From contig CM043962.1 in assembly GCA_014529385.2 (NCBI GenBank), positions 127,851,470 through 127,915,469 of the forward strand: a stretch of DNA of 64,000 nucleotides, read 5' to 3'. The number at the start of each line of letters is the position of its first letter. Position 1 is the first letter of the stretch. A program made the position numbers and the translations under genes. Source of the stretch: Adiantum capillus-veneris (taxonomy: Eukaryota; Streptophyta; Polypodiopsida; Polypodiales; Pteridaceae). Of this stretch, positions 34,455 through 45,583 are shown piece after piece. The notes beneath the pieces were generated by a model, which did not search any database, was not told where the DNA came from, and saw only the letters and a list, made by a program, of their open reading frames with translations.

Positions 34455-35142
34455 TCGAGACAGTTACTGAGAAAGAGGAAATGGCGAAAGTGCCATATTC
34501 TTCAGTAGTTGGCAATCTGATGTACGTTATGGTAGCCACAAGACCAGACATTGCACATGCAGTGGGAATTGTTAGTAGGTACATGGAAAACCCTTGCAAG
34601 AAGCATTGGGAAGTAGTGAAGAAAATACTCAGATACTTAAAGGGTACAACTAGCAAGTGTTTACGCTTCGAAAACAGTGATGCATCTATTGTAGGTTACA
34701 TAGATGCGGATTATGCAGGTTGCGTGGATAGTAGAAGATCCACATCTGGCTATGTGTTCATGTTTACAGGAGCAGCTATCTCTTGGAGATCGTGTCTCCA
34801 AGACTGCACGTCTTCATCTACCACTGAGGTAGAATATGTTGTTGCTTTTGACGCAAGCAAGGAAGCCATATGGTTAGCTTGTCTAGTGGGAGATTTGGGC
34901 ATTCATGAGGTTCCTATACTGCATTGTTATAGTCAGAGTGCCATTGCTTTGGCAAAGAATCCGGTGTTTCACTCAAAGTCAAAACACATAGAGTCAGATA
35001 CCATGTCATACGAGATGCATTGGCTGGCAAGCGCATCGAGCTTGTCAAAGTCCACACTGACGTTAACCCTATTGATGCTCTTACAAAGAGCCTAGCCTCA
35101 GTGTGATTTACACATTGCATAGAACTTATTGGTGTAGGATGA
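34455..35142 (+). pseudogene. Copia RT end and RNase H
   Basis: VPYSSVVGNLMYVMVATRPD and AHAVGIVSRYMENP mark the end of RT. YIDADYAGC, RRSTSGYVF, SWRS and TEVEY then give RNase H. CYSQSA replaces CDSQSA, so a catalytic Asp is changed. A one-base loss at about 34990 breaks the frame within KHIE, and a TGA at 35103 replaces a likely Arg codon. It is about 75% similar by eye to the fragment at 2-517 and ends with the same tail. Confidence 0.92.
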
Positions 35143-35212
35143 AGCCTAAGTGATGCTTCATCACCTTTGTATATACTAACTATATTGATGCCACTATTGG
35201 CCACCATGACCT

Positions 35213-35223
35213 TCAAGTGGGAG
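35213..35223 (+). other. Polypurine tract of the copia copy
   Basis: CAAGTGGGAGG, nearly the same as at 576-584, lies just before TGTTGGAG. Confidence 0.75.
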
Positions 35224-35225
35224 GT

Positions 35226-35440
35226 TGTTGGAGTGTAGGCCATGTGGTCGTGGGAAACAACCCTTACACTATTTTTCTTTCTATTCAATATAGGGAGAGA
35301 AAGTCAGAGAGTTGACCACTCTCTCACTTTCCCCTCCACTAACCCAACTCCTTGTGAAGCTTCTCCTTCATCCCCTTCCCCCTTTCTGCTTCCCTCTCTT
35401 GCATGCTTCCATACACGCACACTCCGTCCCCATCAAAGGT
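35226..35440 (+). mobile_element. Copia 3' LTR (end uncertain)
   Basis: Starts TGTTGGAGTGTAGGCC after the PPT and runs through a pyrimidine-rich stretch. The minus-strand gypsy gag begins to be readable at about 35440-35500, so the LTR probably ends there or is truncated. Confidence 0.55.
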
Positions 35441-36427
35441 TGCCCTTTCACTTCAAGCCTTGTCAGCTTTAAGTTCATTTCTTGCATGCCCTTAACAAGC
35501 TCATCAAGCATAGAATTATCACCTTTTGGACTCACAATACGAGGCTTTGTTGGAATCTTTGGCATGCTAGAGGTAGAAGTAGTGCCATTCACCACCATCT
35601 TGTCTCTATGGCATTGCCCCTTGGCAAGCAACCTCTTTCCACTTGGCCTTTAGACCCTGTTCTATATCCTTGTCTTCAAGAAGTAGCATTAAATTTACAA
35701 GAAGTAGCATTAAATTTTTCTTGTAGTTCAAAACCTGCAGCATGAAGGAACAATTCAATCTTTTCACTATCCGAAGTACCTCGCTATGTTCTTGGCATTT
35801 GAGCATAACATTGCTCAAACACCCTCAACTGTTTAGTGATGGAAATTCCCTCTTTTGGCTTTACATTACATTCTAAGAAAGTAACCCTTTCAGATTCCAC
35901 CAAAAAAGTATTCCTCTTTTATGGTTAATTTGAATTTCTCCCAATCTTCCATGCTGCTCCTTAGGGATGATTTTTGGCGGGAAACCTTGCCCTTCAAACT
36001 TGAAGGATTTTATGATTTTAATGGCATTTTAGTTTATTATTTGAAGGGTAGCTAAAATTTTCACCCGTTAAAAATGGAAAACTATCCCAAAATGGGTTAA
36101 TTTTTTTGTCAAAAAGCAACCCTGCTCCTCCCTGATTCCCCTTATATGGTCTCTAATCTCAAGGACCACAACAAGCTCTAAACATCCAATCATCTTTGCC
36201 TCTGGTACTTGTTGTAACTCCATCTCCTTTAAAAATCCTTAAAGATACTTTGTGACATACTTCCCTTCAAATTGGTCCATTTTGTTCAAAATAGATTGAA
36301 GGGCTTTGGTTGTTGAGACCTCCCCTCTTTCTGTGGCTTGTTGTTGTTGCATAAACATAACAGATGCTTGAAACATTTGCATTGTACCTTGGTCAAAGTG
36401 CATACCATGCCATTCTTGTTGATCCAT
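35440..36427 (-). pseudogene. Gypsy gag (minus strand)
   Basis: The ATG at 36427 starts MDQQEWHGMHFDQG. KALQSILNKMDQFEGKYVTK is the start of a plant gypsy capsid, followed after frame changes by a weak AGFELQEK-like region and EDKDIEQGLKAKWKEV. The last part has MLDELVKGMQEMNLKLTRLE. Gag forms the particle. A 21-bp tandem duplication (35677-35718) sits in the capsid end. Several stops and frame changes. Confidence 0.72.
35677..35718. repeat. 21-bp tandem duplication in the gag remnant
   Basis: CAAGAAGTAGCATTAAATTT occurs twice in a row, with period 21. Confidence 0.9.
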
Positions 36428-37672
36428 AGATTTTAAAATTTAATTGAAACCTTTGAACAAGATTGTGGACCCTCACCCAGCCACTTCGTGTCGTGTTCAC
36501 CAAAAAGCATGTCGAGAAATTTGCGATCTAACTGAGAAGGTACCAAACCTCTAGCTGTGAGAGTTCGTGATGAGAGTCACAAACACTTCGTGAAAAAGTG
36601 TTTATGGAATTCACAACCCTCTTCCTAAAGATGGCTTAAAATCTAAGAGCGTTCGTGATAGGGAATAAAAACCCCTCTTTCCTATTGTGCTTGGAATTTG
36701 TTTGTTTTTGTAAGCGAGTTCGTGATGAAAGGATCACAAAATCAAATGAATTTTACTTAAAAAGAGAAATGAAAAACACTTAAGTTTCAACCATGAAATC
36801 TCAACTCATATACAAGCACAAATCCCATTCAAAACCCAAACCTCTTTCATGGAATCTTGTAAATCTTGTAAAGCCTCTAATTACATAGTCGTAACTTTAA
36901 ACTTTTAAAAGGAAATCACGAGCTTCAACCTTCACATAAACCATGTTTTGATTTTTTACAGATCTAAGAGCTTCCATATTGAAGCTCGTGCACCATTTTG
37001 ATGAAGGGAAGTCCTAATTCACTCTCTCACAAACTCAAATACAAGATAGTGAGAGGGGATTGCACTACATCTCCATAGAGCAACCATGTAGTGAATACAC
37101 ATGAAGGAGAAAATTGTGGGGTTTTAGCCATAAGAAAGCAAGCCCTTTGCTTAGAAACTCATTCAAACTGCTGATGCTTCAAATTTTTATCATTTCTCCT
37201 CAAAAATTGCATGTTTTAAAATTTTTTTAAAAGCCATTTTTAGTCCAAAAATTGATCGTTTTTTAGCATTGAAAACCCAGCAAACTGGGTAAATCCCTAT
37301 TTTCTTGGAAAAAAATTTTGAGCTCAAATTTCATGATGAACATCAATTTTCCACTTGTTATGATCACTCGACACGCCTGTGAAATGGTTGCACCTTCTAA
37401 TTACTAGTTCTATCAGTTTTTGCTTACATCGAACTTTGTAGGCGAGTCAAGTGTGCCACCATAAAACACTTGAAATTTGTACATTCTCAAACCAAATTAA
37501 GCATGTTATAAAGTGAGAAAACATGCAACGACTCCACATCCATGGCCATGACTCCCCAGATAGGTATGAACATTATAGCAACCGTAGTAGCCGCTTTCAC
37601 ATATATCACAATATATACATTATCGATTTTATTCCCATGCATCAAAAAGTTTCAAAAGTGAGGTGAATATTT
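36428..37672. other. Probable leader/LTR of the minus-strand gypsy, no gene
   Basis: The DNA upstream of the gag ATG shows repeated GTTCGTGAT words (36560-36730) and AT-rich blocks. On the minus strand TTTTTGGTGAACACGACACG at about 36490-36510 could be a primer binding site, but I cannot confirm an LTR. Confidence 0.4.
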
Positions 37673-38403
37673 TTATTTCACATTGTGTATGCTCCACAGC
37701 ATCACACCGGACTTGAAGATTATCAACCATTTGTACTCTTGGCATGCTCTCATTTGAACTTTTCCAAAAATATATGCATCCAAATAAGCATGTAACTTCT
37801 CATACCAATTATGCACCACACAAAGCCTTTTTTGAAATGCACACTTTGTTTTCTTGCTCTTTTTGAACAAAACTACAAGGCTATGCTACATACACTTCCT
37901 CATTTAAATCACCATTGCAAAACATGGCCTTAAGATCCAATTGTACAAATGCCATGAATGATAGTGATACAATAGATGGGAGCAAAAGATCATACAAATC
38001 AATGCCGTTGTCACAAATCTAGCCTTTTAGAGTGATCGACACTACCATCAAGCTTACGTTTCAACTCAAAAACCCACTCAATAGAGATTGCCTTTTTTGC
38101 GAGGGGAAAGACACACAAAAGCCATGTGATGTCCTTTGTAATAGTATCATATTCAAAATGCATTGCAAGAAAGCAAACTTTTTGAATTTTTCACTTCGTC
38201 AAATGATAAAGGTTCCTCCTCCTTGCAATTACTTGACATAGGCAATGCATAACAATCTAATGCATGAGAGGCATGTTGTGAACTTGAATGATGAGGGAGA
38301 GACAAAGATGCACCCACTTTTCTATCACATAAAGTTATCACTAAACATTTTTACAAACCTTTGGCCTACTCATTTTCAGTCCTATTCTCATTCTCAGGGA
38401 ATT
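37673..38403 (-). pseudogene. Old copia copy, left part (RT and linker remnants)
   Basis: Heavily decayed but collinear with 39750-40570 of the younger copia element. A piece near 37800 reads NWYEKLHAYL, matching the AWYEK region of RT. The linker with HASHALDCYALPMSS at about 38250 matches HASYASDCYALVVSS of the younger copy. Its continuation is found at 44031-45130, beyond the inserted elements. Confidence 0.75.
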
Positions 38404-38657
38404 CACTAGTACTTATGAGGGGACTTCACTTGCAAGCAACCCTCAAGGCAAAACTCCCCTATATATGAAACTGTGCATACTAATCCAATCCCTACCTATG
38501 GAGATCATATAACTTACATAAACCCCTACACACATGTTTTTGAGTATTTTCAAAGCTCCCCCACCTTATGTGTACTAACCCAATTTCATCTTGAAGAGAA
38601 AATTGGCAATCCTTAACTAAATTGTGTGAAAAAATACACATCTATACCACTAGTCAA

Positions 38658-38887
38658 TGTTGGAAATAGGGTTACAGGGAAACACACACAACTTGGAGAA
38701 GATGAAAAAGCTCAATGCACACAACAGAGAGTAGTATTGCTAGGTGCACAGTGGAAAAATAAGTTAGACCTAGAGTGATGGGTGTATATATAATGCACGG
38801 GGGAGAAAACCTCCTAGTGAGGGAAAAAATGCCATGCCGATTCCTAAGTGTGTTCACACACATCACTATCACATATGTAGGGTAACA
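38658..38887 (-). mobile_element. Copia 3' LTR (left)
   Basis: On the minus strand it starts TGTTACCCTACATATG and ends CCCTATTTCCAACA. It holds a TATATATAC box. A purine-rich CCCAGGGGGAT (minus strand) precedes it as PPT. Confidence 0.92.
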
Positions 38888-39059
38888 AATCCCCCTGGGA
38901 TCAGTGATGCGGTGAACAAGAACTGGCACGTAGTCTGTAGGGAAGCGTCATGCCCTGAGTGCATGATCAATCCACAAAGGGGAGTAATCCAAAAGCTTTG
39001 CAAAAAGCTTCAAAGTTCTCACGAGACAATGCCTTTTGCGAACAAATCTGCAAGATTGT

Positions 39060-40374
39060 CCTATGTTGGCACATAAGCCAAGCCGATCTCTCCTGTAGAG
39101 AGTCTCTCCTTGACATAGTGATAATGCACCTCAATGTGCTTTTATGTGAGCGTGAAAATTGGGTTCCTCACAACTTCCAATGCACTCCAATTGTCAGTGT
39201 AGATGATGTTGGCAGTGTTATGTCCAACACCCTAATCAGCCATAAGGCATATGAGCCATAGACACTCAATTGTACCTATGAAGACTGCCATGTACTCAAC
39301 CTCACAATTTGAAGTGGCCACAATAGGTTTCTTCTTGCTCAACCACGATATGCATGAAATGCCAAGCATGAAACAAAAACCACTTGTGGACACTCGTGTG
39401 TCAAAACATCCAGCCCAATCTAACTCCAAAAAAGCATGTAAATCTAGCGGCAATGATCCCCCCTTGGAATAAACAACCCAAGATGCAAAGTGCCACTCAA
39501 GTAGCAAAAAATCCTATGGACATCCTACCAATGCTTAGACCATGGGCTATGCATAAATCTATTGACACGTGAGTAGAAATGCCAATGCTTAGACCCTAAG
39601 CTATGCATAAATCCATGGGAGTAGCAATAGGTTTGTAGTCCTCAAGTCCAAACTTACATAGCAATGTCTCTATGTAACTTGTTGGACACAAGTCAATACC
39701 ACCATCACACTGCTTAAATTGTATGCCCAAGTAATGATGCAACAGCTCCAAATCTTTAATCTTGAAAGTAGCATTCAAATCAGCCTTAAATTCAACAATA
39801 TGTGTTGCATTTGGGCTAGTAATCAGCAAATCATCCACATATAGAACAAAGATGAGAAATACATCACCCTCATGCTTTACATACAAAGTGCTTTTTTGTT
39901 GGATTGTTACAAATGCCTTGATTAACCAAATGAGTGTCAGTTTTCTCATAACAAGCACAAGGAGATTGCTTCAACCCATACAAAGCTTTTCTATATTTGC
40001 ACACTTTATCTTCTTGTCCTTTTATGAAAAAATTACAAGGCTGCGTTACATAAACTTCCGCAAATATGTCACCATTCAAGAAAGTAGTAACAATATTTGA
40101 AATATGTACATCCCATCCAAAACGAGCTGCCAATGCACATAGAAAACGCACAATAGTCATATGACAAGTGGGAGCAAAAGTCTTTTCATAATCTATGCAT
40201 TTCTGCTGTGCATAACCTTTTGCAATAAGTCAAAGCCTTATAGCGATCAATCTCACCATCCAATTTACATTTCAACTTGTAAACCCATTTCGTACCAATG
40301 GCCTTTTTACCAAGAGGCAAATCACATAAAGTCCATGTGTCATTTTCTATAAGTGCATTATATTCTAATTGCAT
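39060..40374 (-). pseudogene. Copia RT and RNase H
   Basis: The minus strand reads WTLCDLPLGKKAIGTKWVYK at the RT start, then after a frame change DVHISNIVTTFLNGD, ALYGLKQSPCACYEK, FVLYVDDLLITS (catalytic Asp pair), HHYLGIQF, and RNase H with STSGFCFMLG and ISWLSKKKP. A tail near 39160-39060 has ALSRENFEAF. At least three frame changes are present. Confidence 0.92.
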
Positions 40375-40783
40375 GGCAGCCTTCCAATTTTTAGAATTTT
40401 TTGCTTCATCAAAAGATAGAGGTTCCTCAACATCACAAAACTAGAAACAACCAAAGCATAACAATCTGATGCGTAAGACGCATGGCAAGAACCTACACAA
40501 GTACGACTAGACAAAGATGCATCCAATTTGCTGTCACAAAAAGTATGCACCAACCATTTTGGCATACCTCTAGCCTGCTCATTCTCAGCCCTTTCCACAT
40601 CAAGTACATTCTGTACATTTGCATCAATAAATGGCTGATCCATAGCATTTTTTGAAACCCCCATAGGTTGTACATTTGCCTCATGGGAATGTATATTCAA
40701 GTTTCCACCACTGAAAAGAGGCAACCAATTGCATAAATGTCCTGTGAGCGTACATTACTATCTCTAGTACATGATAGCAAGAG

Positions 40784-41479
40784 CTAAACAAAATCTTCCA
40801 CAAACACAACATCTCGTGAAACCAAGATATGTTTTGTTTGTGTATGGTACAACCTGTAAACTTTGCTTTTAGTACTGTAACCAACAAAAATGCATTTAAC
40901 AGCTTTATCGTCTAATTTTTTGCAATGTATTTGTGGCACCAAAGCATAAGCTAAACAACAAAAAACGTGCATGTGATCAATCCCATCATGCCATGCTTCA
41001 TAAGGAGTCATAGATTACAAAGCTTTGTAGGACATTTCTTAAGTACATAAGTAGCACACTTGATGGCCTCAAGCCAAAACGAATGTGGCAAAGCTTTAGT
41101 CTTGACCATACATCATGCCTTCTCCATAAGCGACCTGTTTTTCCTTTCAATAACACCATTTCGTTGAGGTGTATACGGCATTGTACATTGGTGTTTTATC
41201 CCACAACTAGCCAGGAATGCATTAAACTTATGAGACATATACTTGCCCCCTCAATATGAACGAAGGATGCCCATAGCACATTTAGAGACATTTTCAGCCA
41301 TAGCCAGAAATTTCTTGAAGCACATAAACACTTCGGCCTTAGCTTTAAGTGAATATACCATGCATGCCTGGAGTAATCATCAACGAAAGTCACAAAGTAA
41401 AGGTAATTGCCCACGATGGAGTTTGCATAGGCCTACAAACATCACTACGCACAAGTTGCAATATGCATGTAGCCCTAGC
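40784..41479 (-). pseudogene. Copia integrase
   Basis: FVTFVDDYSRHAWYIHLK includes the first catalytic Asp. MTPYEAWHDGIDHMHVFCCL and KCIFVGYSTKSKVYRLY belong to the integrase C-terminus. The middle is frameshifted. The linker to RT (40784-40374) includes HASYASDCYALVVSS. Confidence 0.9.
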
Positions 41480-42064
41480 TCAACCATCCTTTGGAAACTT
41501 CAAACGTTGTATCTTACCCAAAATATAACCTTCACAAACATGCTTCACAGGTGCTTCAAGAGGTGGCAAAGAAGCAACCATATTTGATTTCTGCAAATGT
41601 AGCAAACTGGCAAAATTCAAATGCCCAAAATGTGCAAGCCAAAGTTTTGCATTTGAAATGGCCTTTGAATCCACAATTGCATTTGCAAAATTTTGCCCAC
41701 ACTTGTCATACAAAGTGATCTTATACATCCCACGACACAAAATACCAGATGGAACAAATTCATAACCAAAACTGAGATCATGAACTATACATATGTTATC
41801 CACAAATTTCATAATAAGAGCACATCTAGCAAGTGAAGATACATACAAAAGGTTCTTTTTTATCCCAGGTACATAAAGTGCATCAACAAGTGTGAAAGAA
41901 TTGCCATTCGCACTAGTTAGCACAATATTTCCTACTCCTTGGACCGAATAAGAGGCATTGTCGGCACAAGTTACTGTATTCCCACGAGGGATAGCCTCGA
42001 GAGATGTAAACAAGTCACAATGTGATGTAGTGTGCTTTGTAGCACCACTGCTAAAGTACCACAC
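41480..42064 (-). pseudogene. Copia protease and pre-integrase zinc region
   Basis: WYFSSGATKHTTSHCDLF is the protease active-site region, with Ser in place of the catalytic Asp (usually D-S-G-A). VDALYVPGIKKNLLYVSSL follows. LWLAHFGHLNFASLLHLQKS is the GAG-pre-integrase motif, followed by a Cys-containing segment and a stop. The open frame is 195 codons. Confidence 0.92.
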
Positions 42065-42229
42065 ATGTGACTCTACAGGAACCGATATACGTGAATCATG
42101 GACATAAGGATCATAAGTGCACTCTCTGCACTAAATGCCCACTCTGCATCTACATCAACATCACAATCTCCTTTCATAGAAGATTCTACAATAGTTGCAC
42201 TTGTAGTGGAACCAGCCTCTTTCTTCTTG

Positions 42230-43099
42230 ACCTCCCTTGCCTTCAATTGAGGACACTACTTGATTAGGTGATCATTGGCCTTGCAATAATGGCAACGCAT
42301 CTTCTTTTTTTCCCTTTTCACAAGAATTTCCAGACAAAGTGCTGCCAACATAAGCATTAGGAATGGGTGATTTTCCACTCGCGGAAGAACCGTGAGAAGT
42401 GGCTACATTGTTGTTACCACTTTTTCTTTGAGCAGCAACAAAAGCCTGTTCAGCATACATTGTTTAGCCCTGTTCTTTCTCTTGCAAAAAAAATGTACAT
42501 AACGTATCAAACTTGACAACATCAAGGTTTCCTTCGGTCATAAGTCTCCAAGTACTAGCGACAGTCTTGTAAGAATTTGGCAATGCATCAAGGACAGTCT
42601 GCACAAGGAAACTGTGTGAAATGACTTCGCCTGCAAAAATGAGTTTCTCATTTATATCCTTGATACTAGCAAGGAAAGTTTCCATGTCGTCTTCCTCGTG
42701 CATACTCTTTGACTCCATCACTTTACGCAGCAATGCAATTTTAGCCTCATTGCACCTTGCATAAAGACCAACCAGAATATCCCAAGCTTGTTTAGCTGAT
42801 TTAGCTGAGCGAATGTCAGGAGTAACAATGTGCTTCACAAATAATGCAATTAATGCATGAGCTTGTGCACCTCTAACATCCCAATGAGCATGCTCAGCCA
42901 TAGGCAAAATAGCTCTAGCAATAGCAATCCTACCACCAAAACCTACAACATCCTCAACAATGCCTACATCCATAGAATCAGGATGTACATCAATGCCCTG
43001 CACAACATTCCAAGTGCCCTTTGACATAAGAACATGTTGCATCATGTAAGCCCACATTGGGTAATTGTCCCCATTGAGTTTATCCTCAGCAATGAACAT
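42230..43099 (-). pseudogene. Copia gag
   Basis: The ATG at 43099 opens MFIAEDKLNGDNYPMWAYMM, a typical copia gag (UBN2-type) start. AWDILVGLYARCNEAKIALL and VLDALPNSYKTVASTW follow, with a stop at 42463. Beyond it a spacer and a zinc knuckle CHYCKANDHL...C near 42290-42245 are broken by a frame change and a stop. The capsid frame itself is intact. Confidence 0.92.
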
Positions 43100-43475
43100 C
43101 TTGAATACATCTGTGTTATTGTCAACCAGGGCGAGTGCCTGCACTTGATGTGGAAATTGCCCAAAACGAGGAGAAACAAAGTTGGACTAACGTGTGCTAT
43201 ACAACACAACCCAAAGAAGACTGTAAGGGACCTGTTATGCAAAAAAAAGGAATGATAGAAATTTTGCACAAAAGGACAAAATTGCATGCGCAGTACTTCC
43301 TATAGTGGAAACGAAGACCGAAATGAGCCCGAATGGAAAATCTGAGCAGACTAAGCTCTATGAGCTTGCTCAAACTATTTTCTGACCTACTAATGCTCAC
43401 CAAAGCTCACCAAAATTAGAAAAAGTGAGCAGGCGGGTTGGCGACGCTGACGACTATGCCCAGGAGGATGCAACT

Positions 43476-43490
43476 TGCTCTACTACCAAT
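43476..43490 (-). other. Primer binding site of the copia element
   Basis: On the minus strand ATTGGTAGTAGAGCA follows the inner edge of the 5' LTR. It resembles the usual TGGTATCAGAGC with two or three changes. Confidence 0.75.
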
Positions 43491-43720
43491 TGTTAAAAAA
43501 AGGGTTGCAGGGAAACACACACAACTTGGAGAAGATGAAGAAGCTCAAGGCACACAACAAAGAGTAGTATTTCTAGGTGCACAATGGAAAGATAAGTTAA
43601 CCCTAGAGTGATGGGCGTATATACAATGCACGGGGGAAAAAACCTCTTAGTGAGGGAAAAAATGCCCCTGACGGTCCTAAGTATGTTCACACACATAACT
43701 ACCACATATGTATGGTAACT
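43491..43720 (-). mobile_element. Copia 5' LTR (right)
   Basis: 230 bp, clearly the partner of 38658-38887 by eye, sharing GGAAACACACACAACTTGGA and AGTGATGGG.GTATATA. The outermost base is T instead of the expected A. Confidence 0.92.
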
Positions 43721-44030
43721 ATCAACAAATATAAGCTACAATTTTAGGTATTGCAAACATAAATAAACCTCAATATATTAAATAGTGCATTTATAATTGT
43801 TGAATGCTCTTTCAATGTAAAGAAACATCTACTTTATCAAAATTATGTTAAAAAATCTACAGGCTGGTGAAGCTATAGCCCCTTCTCCCCCCTCTCCCCC
43901 GTCGGCCCCCTTTACACACGTTATATGCATCCCCAAATTTGAGGGTACCCCTTATGGTATACGCTTATGAGAGTTCTAAAAATCCCCCCCTATTGTGGAC
44001 TTACAAGCCACCATATGGAAGGTACTAGTG

Positions 44031-45130
44031 AATCCCTCGGGTTCTGATCAAGTCTATCATGGACATCAACATTGATAATTAGTTGATCCATAACATCATT
44101 TGACACATGCATAGGTTGTACATGTTTTGGACATACCTTCAAACTTTCATAATAAACAAAGACAACAACACATCATACACATATGACAACCTAAAAATTC
44201 ATCTCCTTTGTAGATGCTAGAAAAATTTGAGATGCATCTTCCACAACAAGTGCATCTTGACTAATCAAGATCTACTTGGTTTGCGTATGATAAAACCTAT
44301 AACATTTACTTTCTAAACTATAACCAGTATAATACATTTTCACAACCTTATCATCTAATTTTCTACATTCTTGCTCAGGCACTAAAGCATAAGCAACACA
44401 ATCAAAGACATGCAAGTGACAAATAGATTGCTTCTTGCCATTTGAAGCTTCACATAGAGTGATAGACTACAAACCTTAAGTGGGGCACCTATGTAGCACA
44501 CAAGCAACACACGTAATAGACTCAAGCCAAAAAAAAGCGGCAAAGCTTAACTATTGACCATATGTTGTGCCATCTCTATAAGTGACATTTTTTTCTGTCT
44601 TAGCAACACCATCTTGCTGAAGGGTATACACATTTGTGCATTGGTGTTTTATCCCACTACTTGCCAGAAATGCATTAAATCCTTTATATGTTTTATATGA
44701 ATTCTTTATACATAAACTCCCCACCTCAAGCAAAATGAAGGTGGCTATAATACAATATAGGATGCATTGCAAGAAGAAATCGCTCGAGGTGCACAAACTT
44801 TAGACTTGGCCTTAAGTAGATATACCCATGCATGCCTTGAGTAATCACCAATAAAAGTCACAAAGTACAAATAGTTCAAAAAAGTTTGTATGCAACATAC
44901 TACAAATATCAATGTGGACAAGGTGCAATTTTAAGTAGCCAGGATAGAACCATCCATAGGAAACTCAAGAGTGCTGCATATTGACTTCAAAGGTCTCAAT
45001 GTTGCCTAAGAGGGGGCAACGAAGCAACCATATTAATTTTCTAAAATGCACCAAATTGGCAAAATTCAGATGACCAGAACATGCATGTCACCGTTTGAAT
45101 TTGAAATAGCCTTGTAATAAAAAGTGCACA
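44031..45130 (-). pseudogene. Old copia copy, right part (integrase to pre-integrase)
   Basis: Collinear with 40600-41680 of the younger copia element. The same order of words is present: ATGCATAGGTTGTACAT, CCTTATCATCTAATTTTCTA, GAAGCAACCATATT, GCACCAAATTGGCAAAATTC. It has many stops and no open frame longer than about 80 codons. It is the continuation of 37673-38403. Confidence 0.75.
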
Positions 45131-45438
45131 TGTTGACTATTCCACAAAAAGTTAAGTGCTTAAGGATTGATAAAGGCATAGAATACACCTCCAATTACTT
45201 CCAAAATTTCTATGACATGGATGGAATTGAGAAAAAGGTTATTGCTCCTCACAACCTTCCCTAGAATAGAGTTGCAATTAGAATGAAATGTAAAATTTGA
45301 GAAAATTTGTAGCATATTTTTCCATGCAACCTTACCAAACTATTTTTGGGCTAAAGTTGTCATTAATCCTTTAAATGGAGGTTATAGCCCACAAGAATAG
45401 ATGCTTTGCAATTGAAGCTTAGATTTTTGCGTTTGAGA

Positions 45439-45569
45439 TGTGAGACAAGGGGAACTAGGGCCTTGGAGGCCACCACCCAACCTCCCACTATATAGCAAGC
45501 TCCTAGCCCTTTGCCCTAGTTGGACTCCCATTCCACACTGCTTAATCTGGCCTTGCCCTTGTCCTGACA
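45439..45569 (-). mobile_element. 131-bp 3' LTR (left)
   Basis: On the minus strand it starts TGTCAGGACAAGGGCAAGGC and ends TCTCACA. It has a CTATATAG box. The flanking TGAGA is repeated after the other LTR. Confidence 0.92.
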
Positions 45570-45570
45570 T

Positions 45571-45583
45571 TACTCCCCCCTTA
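45571..45583 (-). other. Polypurine tract
   Basis: The minus strand reads TTAAGGGGGGAGTAA just before the LTR start, a typical PPT. Confidence 0.8.

Larger units (their letters stand above)
38658..43720 (-). mobile_element. Copia element with two 230-bp LTRs
   Basis: Both LTRs are 230 bp, with gag, protease, integrase, RT and RNase H remnants between them in copia order on the minus strand. The flanks GTCAA (38653-38657) and ATCAA (43721-43725) fit a 5-bp target duplication with one change. The element sits inside older repeat DNA. All genes carry stops or frameshifts, so it is no longer autonomous. Confidence 0.92.
38404..44030. mobile_element. Possible small CACTA-type element split by a copia insertion
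   Basis: CACTAGTAC at 38404 and its inverse GTACTAGTG ending at 44030 bound DNA absent from the related copia copy. The two flanking parts of the old copia copy resume outside these points. Without the copia element inside (38658-43720), about 560 bp remain, non-coding and AT-rich. The terminal match is only about 9 bp (a few more with mismatches) and no clean 3-bp duplication is seen, so this is tentative. Confidence 0.4.
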
